From the NCBI GenBank assembly GCA_963969495.1, contig OZ018324.1:140240355-140304354 (forward strand): 64,000 nucleotides of DNA. The letters run 5' to 3'. A program made the translations under genes and the position numbers. This document shows positions 58,440-64,000 of the stretch, in pieces. How positions within the stretch are numbered: the stretch's first letter is position 1; each line of letters starts with the position of its first letter. Source of the DNA: Ceratothoa steindachneri. Its lineage: Eukaryota; Arthropoda; Malacostraca; Isopoda; Cymothoidae. Below the pieces are notes generated by a model. It worked only from the letters and a program-made list of their open reading frames with translations, had not been told where the DNA came from and made no database searches.

Positions 58440-59340
58440 GCTTCTCTCGCCCCCTCTCCATTTTTAGAACACCAAGCAGCTTCTCGAAGTCTTTGAGGCT
58501 CGTCACGTGCACAGCAACTCAATCAGCTGTACAAACATCCCCCTCCGGCGACATTAGGCAACAGTTTGCCGTCTCAGTGGAGAAGAATATGGGCGTCAAT
58601 TCGTCTTCCTCCTCATGGGCTGCGGCACTAGTCCGCGTGATTTGCCGAGACCGACGCACGGAACTTCGTGACAGCTTAAGTTCCGAGAAAGCATTGACAA
58701 GGGCTGATGGAATGGCTATAACGACGAAGAGACTCATCCAGTCAGGGCGGAAAATTCGATCGAGTGAACCTGCAACTGCCGGATCCGTGAATATTTGCCT
58801 AGTCCTTTTGGGCGTCAGCGCTGTAGTTATTGAAGTGCCTGGATTTGGGTGGTACTCTTAGTCATGCGATTCCGGAGATGAGGAATAATTTGACGAGGGA
58901 AGTGCTGCAGCTGCTCCCTGGGAGGACCGGTCTTCCATCTCCTATTATTGCCGCCGTCTTCGCTCTCCTTCCTCTTCTCGGCTCCGTGTTCGGCCTTCTT
59001 TTCCCGCTCTAGCCATATTCTCTGATGCCATGCTGCCGGATAAGACGCACTAAAGCTGTTTCCGATATAACTAGCCCCCCTCTTCATTCTTAATGGTGGC
59101 AAGGGCACCCCGGGTCCTATGTTGAAGAACCCGATGAGCGTGGTCGGGAATACAACATCCTGGTCCTTATCCTCTTGAATGGCGTTCATCCGGCTCTTCT
59201 TTCTAGTCTGATAGTCAAGGTTCAGCTTCTCAAGGGATCCGATGCAATTTTCGATTGGGTGCAGCGGAATCCTTGCCCACACTCACATCTAGAAGACTCT
59301 CTCTACTTTCTGCTTGCTAGCCTACCGCAACGAAGCATTT
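58440..59340 (-). other. GC-rich coding-like island of unknown family
   Basis: This 0.9 kb block is clearly richer in G and C than the sequence on either side and has open frames on the minus strand: 151 codons (59282-58827), then 72 codons (58737-58519). The first begins with RIPLHPIENCIGSLEKLNLD and ends with a basic, Glu/Arg-rich tail; the second holds SRSSVRRSRQITRTSAAAHE. A plus frame of 122 codons overlaps. The composition resembles the ORF1 parts of the Jockey-like elements, so a gag-like origin is possible, but I recognise no motif. A sharp border with the CR1-like LINE at 58430-58440 suggests an insertion or truncation point. Confidence 0.35.
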
Positions 59341-61519
59341 GACGCATCACGTAGGGTTTAAAAAAACTTCAAACCCTCCCCTCTTATGGGGAGACTGCAG
59401 TTGGAAAAACTGTCATGCCGGCCATTAATTAGCCACCAATTAGGATCACTTCGTCGATTCATCTGGATAGCAGAGGGAGGTAAAAAAATCATGGAGAGAT
59501 CAAGGACAGTAATTACGTGCTAAATTGAAACAAATTTTACAGAGATGTCTTGTACCGATAGAAGAAGAGAAATAACTTTGTGGAGGAGGAATAACTCCTA
59601 AATTTTGAAAAATCACCTATATGACAGTCTAATATATATATAATCTGCTTGGCATTATTTTGATTATAACGCTATCCGGCTAATCCAGAAATTCAACGTT
59701 AAACGTATCTTAATGAGGGAACAATATTTTGTTTCCCTCTCTAAATCACAGACACCGCAGTTCATTAATACAAACTCGGTGGGCATAATATGTATTTTAG
59801 AGGCATAGAAAGAAGTTACGTCACACTTTTCTTCAAATCAATATTTATGTATATGATACATATTTTTGTGCCTCCTTTAATGTATATTGATTTATTTGTA
59901 TTGAAAAAGTTGTCTATTTCGAGTAATAAATTAAAAGACATGCGATTAATTTTTTTTTATCTTTTGTCTGTCCATAGATGACACGTAATCGATGTCTGAA
60001 CCTTAAAAGTGTCGTGTTTTTAAAATAAGGGTAAATTTTTGTGAAAACTTAAGTATTCGTTGCCATATTTTAATTCCCAAAGAGAATTTGAATATGAAAA
60101 CACTGAACTAATATTTATATTAATTATTCCAGTAGATGGCTTTCGAAAGTTGAAAGGACGAACGAAGAATATATAAAATACTTACATAACTTTACTGAAA
60201 TAGTGTGCTCTTTTATATACATCTTGAATTATGAATTTTTCCTTACTCATACCATAATTCTTTCCCATTCCCTCGTCTAAAAATACTTGCTCTACAATAA
60301 AAGAAGGAAATATATCGCCCGCCAGGCCTTTCATATCAGACCCAATAAAGACTCGTCTCAAAGAGCTTAATGGAGGTATTCTAAATTCAACGGTTGATTT
60401 CCGAAGCGTAAATACAATGAATACGGTTACTTTTTGAAATCCTATAACTTTTTATCCTTTGCAGACCCTTTCCCTATTCGTTATTATTTTCCTTTACTTG
60501 AATAAAGATAAATTTAGAGTATTATTAAGGTTAGTTTGGAAACTGACTTAGCAAATATTAACTTAAGGAAATAGCACCTCCAAATAAGGTGCGTTAAGAT
60601 ATCCAAGTAATTCTAGAATTCATATGCATTATGGTGATTCATTAGCGAAAGGCCAAGTAACTCTTTACAGAATTAAACCTTTATCTAATTTGCATAAGTT
60701 CCCGATTTGGTCTAATGGGAGCATCAAAGGAACACAAATAAACGTGGCTAAATCCATAATCGTAAAATCTGCAAATGAATAAAGAAAGTGCTTCATGTAT
60801 GATGGAAGAATTTTCATAAAATTATACTATCGAAGCATGATTCAATTTTAATACCATTTGGTAGAATAGGAGAATATCTTTGGTTTAAAATTATTATCTT
60901 CCCAATGAACTAACAGTAAACTTAGCAAATCGATATACCCTGCTCCAAATTTTAGAATGATTAATGGTAACATTATTTAATTTGAGATTTCTATGATAAG
61001 TAATATGAGATGAAAAAGTCATTTAGTGGAGGTACATATAACAAAGTCTGCCATGTTAACGTATTAAAGGTTGCTGCGAAAAAATAACTTAATTTTGTTT
61101 AAATGAAGATTAAATAAATGAGGTTTCACCACAACCCTAAGATAAATTAATCGATAGGTAATTGCTATTTTAATTATTTTATTTGCTACTCATAATAATT
61201 ATATTTTTAAACTATAATTCCCTTGAATTTTTGAATTATTAAAAAATTTCCTCAATAAAAATTAAATCTGAAACTAATCAGAACATATTCACTGAATAAT
61301 CAAAGATGAAAGAAGCGGTAGTAGTTATCACCAGGAACTAGTTAGAAATTGAACAAACTTTTTTGACTGAATAATGAATTGCATATATACACATTGAGAT
61401 CATAATGATAAAAATATGGTATACTAGATCGAGGACGAGGTTTCTCCCTCTAGACCGCAAGCAGATTTAGCTGTCTAATTTTGCGTACTTTAACTGGACC
61501 AATTTGTCTAGGAATTTTT

Positions 61520-61566
<47 letters not shown>

Positions 61567-61769
61567 TTGTATGTTTCATGGTTTTTATGTACCCCTGATG
61601 GTTTATTCAATACTATCCGTCTAGGTCCAAACACGAAATTATTATTGCTATAATAACAGAAATTTCGCTTCTACTAAAACCTGTTTAAAGAAGTTTCCAA
61701 AATAGAGGTGTTCACAACAAATACCAAAATAAAGAGAGGCTTTAAATATCACCAGACTATAAAAAGTAT
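59341..61769. other. AT-rich stretch with AT microsatellite
   Basis: About 2.4 kb with no recognised gene. A pure (AT)n run lies at 61522-61563. Confidence 0.6.
61522..61563. repeat. AT dinucleotide microsatellite
   Basis: An uninterrupted (AT)n run, shortly upstream of a PLE fragment. Confidence 0.95.
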
Positions 61770-62440
61770 TTTTTAAACAATTTTATGCAGCCAGCGAGCA
61801 TATAAATGCTGCTCAACGTGGGAACTGTTTCATCAAGAGATCTCCCGCATAAAACAAACCCTCGTGAACAACGGTTTCCCGAACAGCATAATTGAAAATC
61901 CACTTTAATTATTTTTAAGAAGGCCATTAAAAGACATGGATGAAACGGAAAGTAACCAGGAAGCAGATGATATCAGCTTACAAAATAGAAGAAAAAATCA
62001 AAGAGATTGTTAACCGTAACATAAAAGTTAGGGAAGCAAACGGACAAGATTCAGATGATTATATATTATAAAACGACAGAAGTTAACACTCTCACTATGA
62101 AAAACAACTTTGCCAAAACTCATGGATCTTGAAGTCTACGAACATAATTTTCGAGTTTTCATGTTTGAATGAAGACTGCGAGATTCATAGCAACGCAAAA
62201 TATGTTGGTATGATTACCATTACACTTTGGAGGCATTTAACAATGCAACTGCAACATGGAGCCCGAAAAATAATATAGAGACTGTAAATTACATCAGCTT
62301 AATCAAAAGAAATAAAGCTGACTGAAAACCTTAGAAGCCATCTTAATTAACAATTAACAAAGATATGCCAGCTATCAACACCCAGGTTACGGGCTGAATT
62401 CAAACATTAATGTTGTTTTCAAATTCCACTCACATCGGAG
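61770..62440 (+). pseudogene. Penelope-like element C-terminus with GIY-YIG domain, copy 3
   Basis: At 61820-61895 the frame reads WELFHQEISRIKQTLVNNGF and PNSIIEN, the PLE linker after the reverse transcriptase. The GIY-YIG half-domain follows at about 62165-62285: CLNEDCEIHSNAKYVGMITI then TLWRHLTMQLQHGARKN, with YVG (62201-62209) in the YIG place and the following Arg of the family kept. The tail MPAINTQVTG (near 62367-62396) and TLMLFSNSTH complete the pattern. Several stops separate the blocks. It belongs to the same broad PLE type as the 3.9 kb copy (YIGMT form) and differs from the YIGES form at 23.9 kb. Confidence 0.78.
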
Positions 62441-64000
62441 TGGTCCGTTCCCTACATATAACGTTCAACCGAGGAGGAATAAATATCCCCTATAATCCGT
62501 TTTTTTTCATTCCCATTTTCATTGTGACTCCCCGTTCTTTACCGATAAAGGAGGAAAGACACTCTGGCGATGATTGCATAGATCGAAATCTCATCAATTA
62601 AAGTCAATTTTTGTTTCTACTAAACACATTTCATTTAAAAAAGATAAAACAAAGGAAAAGTTGTTTACCATCTACATGATGAAGTAAAAAAAGATAACAA
62701 GAAAAGTGGAAAGTTTCCAAACAAAATTAATAAAGGCGAAATATACTATGATCTTTATAAAATATGCATACAAGATGATGTCCTACCCATTTACACTAAT
62801 CTATCTAATTATATATATACCTCTTATTTCAACTACATCTTATTTTCCCCTAAAATCCTCGGCCATAAATATTTATAAATAGCAAATTTTGTCATGCTAT
62901 CATTTTCGCATGTGAATGCAAGGTCTGATTATGATTGAAAAATGTCCTACTATCTTATCAGTGGTTCAAATCCTGAATTGCCAGAATATCGGCAAATGTT
63001 AGGTACGGCCTAAACGCATAACGTATGTTTTTTATGCGTAAGATGTAGGTGTCAGCAAAGATTCTCTTATTTAAATTTGTATTAGCCATCACCTCATATA
63101 TTTTGTTGCCTGCCAAATCTTATAGGAAAAAATATAAACTCACTGTTTATTTACGTCCTTTGTAAATGAAAATGGATGTAAGGTATGCGCGGAAAGAATT
63201 AAAAGAATTCCCTGTTCTTGGTGAACTTTTCCTCTTCCTCGCTTTCATACATAAGTGCTCTACTTGCAATCAATGTCACACTTTAGTTAGCTAAATTTAA
63301 AGACAGAACCTAATATAGAGGACTTGGTATGCAAATGAATGGTTGGTAGCTAATGCTAATGGTAGAAGTGGGGAAATAATTACGAGTAAATCCTTCTCCT
63401 CCTTTTCTGGCACTCACTGAGTGTTAAAATGAGTTTTTCACTCATTCCCACCTTCTTCGATTTTTAAACTCATTAATTTCTCACTTTATTCTATTGAATT
63501 TATTCATCTAAGATTTTTGGTTCTAGAAATACCGAAGACTATATTTATTATCATACTCAGCTATGTCATACGAACAAACTTTCTTTAATATTAATTTGTT
63601 CCCAAAAGAAACCAATCAATATGAAAATAAATGAATTTACAGGAGATATGGTCAATATTAGACAGAAAACAAATGTAATTTATGAACATTTACATAGATG
63701 TGTTGTATGAAAAGCGCCCATAATTGATCAATAAATTCTCTACAGACCAGAAAAATACCTTCTAGTTTAATTTTAAAATGATCAGTTTCAGAACTATAAC
63801 ATCTACCATAAAATATCATAAATCAAATAAATACATGATAATTTAGGACCACTGATTCACTTGGTGATCAAGATTTAAAATTTTATATTTAAATATTTAG
63901 AAAGAATAATTCTAATAAAATAATGAAATGGAGACTAGATTGACCTGATATCTTCCACAGAACTTTCGTAACAGTAAAAAGTAGATTGTGCAGGTGCCGA
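62441..64000. other. AT-rich stretch, no recognised gene
   Basis: The last 1.5 kb holds no recognised coding or structural feature. Confidence 0.6.

Noticed and set aside
62960..63000. GGTTCAAATCC as the T-arm of a tRNA gene
   Set aside because: No matching acceptor, D or anticodon arms upstream.

Overview
This window is animal nuclear DNA: AT-rich, with A/T runs, AT microsatellites and almost no long open frames. No bacterial-style operon or CRISPR array was found, and no tRNA or rRNA gene was recognised. Nearly every piece of coding sequence I can name comes from a transposable element: Penelope-like elements (PLEs), Jockey-like and CR1-like LINEs, mariner and other Tc1/mariner transposons, and probable LTR elements. 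The mixture and the family flavours suggest an arthropod, possibly a crustacean, but this is inference from remembered families. No host gene was identified.

Layout, left to right. A PLE on the minus strand (1-59 and 1440-3310) is split by a decayed mariner (60-1439). Further PLE pieces follow on the plus strand (3420-4956), including a possible relic hammerhead ribozyme. A decayed LINE reverse transcriptase on the minus strand lies at 6100-6850. A Jockey-like LINE on the plus strand (10240-12035) is cut by a PLE 3' end (12080-12547). Two diverged direct repeats (16376-17101 and 18465-19161) look like the LTRs of an old non-autonomous element. A long but broken Jockey-like LINE runs on the minus strand (19162-23680), with a fuller PLE upstream of it (23640-25440).

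At 27768-29069 lies the one intact gene: a complete mariner with paired inverted repeats, TA target duplication and an uninterrupted 349-codon transposase. After it come a tandem-repeat and hairpin element (30215-30685), a relic LINE (31330-32510), and an internally deleted mariner (33180-33960). A likely LTR with a TATA box and tandem repeats lies at 37105-37836 (minus), followed by another Tc1/mariner-superfamily remnant (41080-42110, minus). At 42890-45080 is a decayed member of a multicopy invertebrate protein family of unknown function. A second Jockey lineage (48320-52990, plus), a CR1-like LINE (55880-58430, plus), a GC-rich coding-like island (58440-59340) and a last PLE fragment (61770-62440, plus) complete the window.

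The elements do not form a pathway. What they show is a nested history of insertions: mariner into PLE, PLE next to truncated Jockey, Jockey abutting an LTR. Only the 27.8-29.1 kb mariner still looks able to make its protein; the others carry stops, frameshifts or lost catalytic residues.
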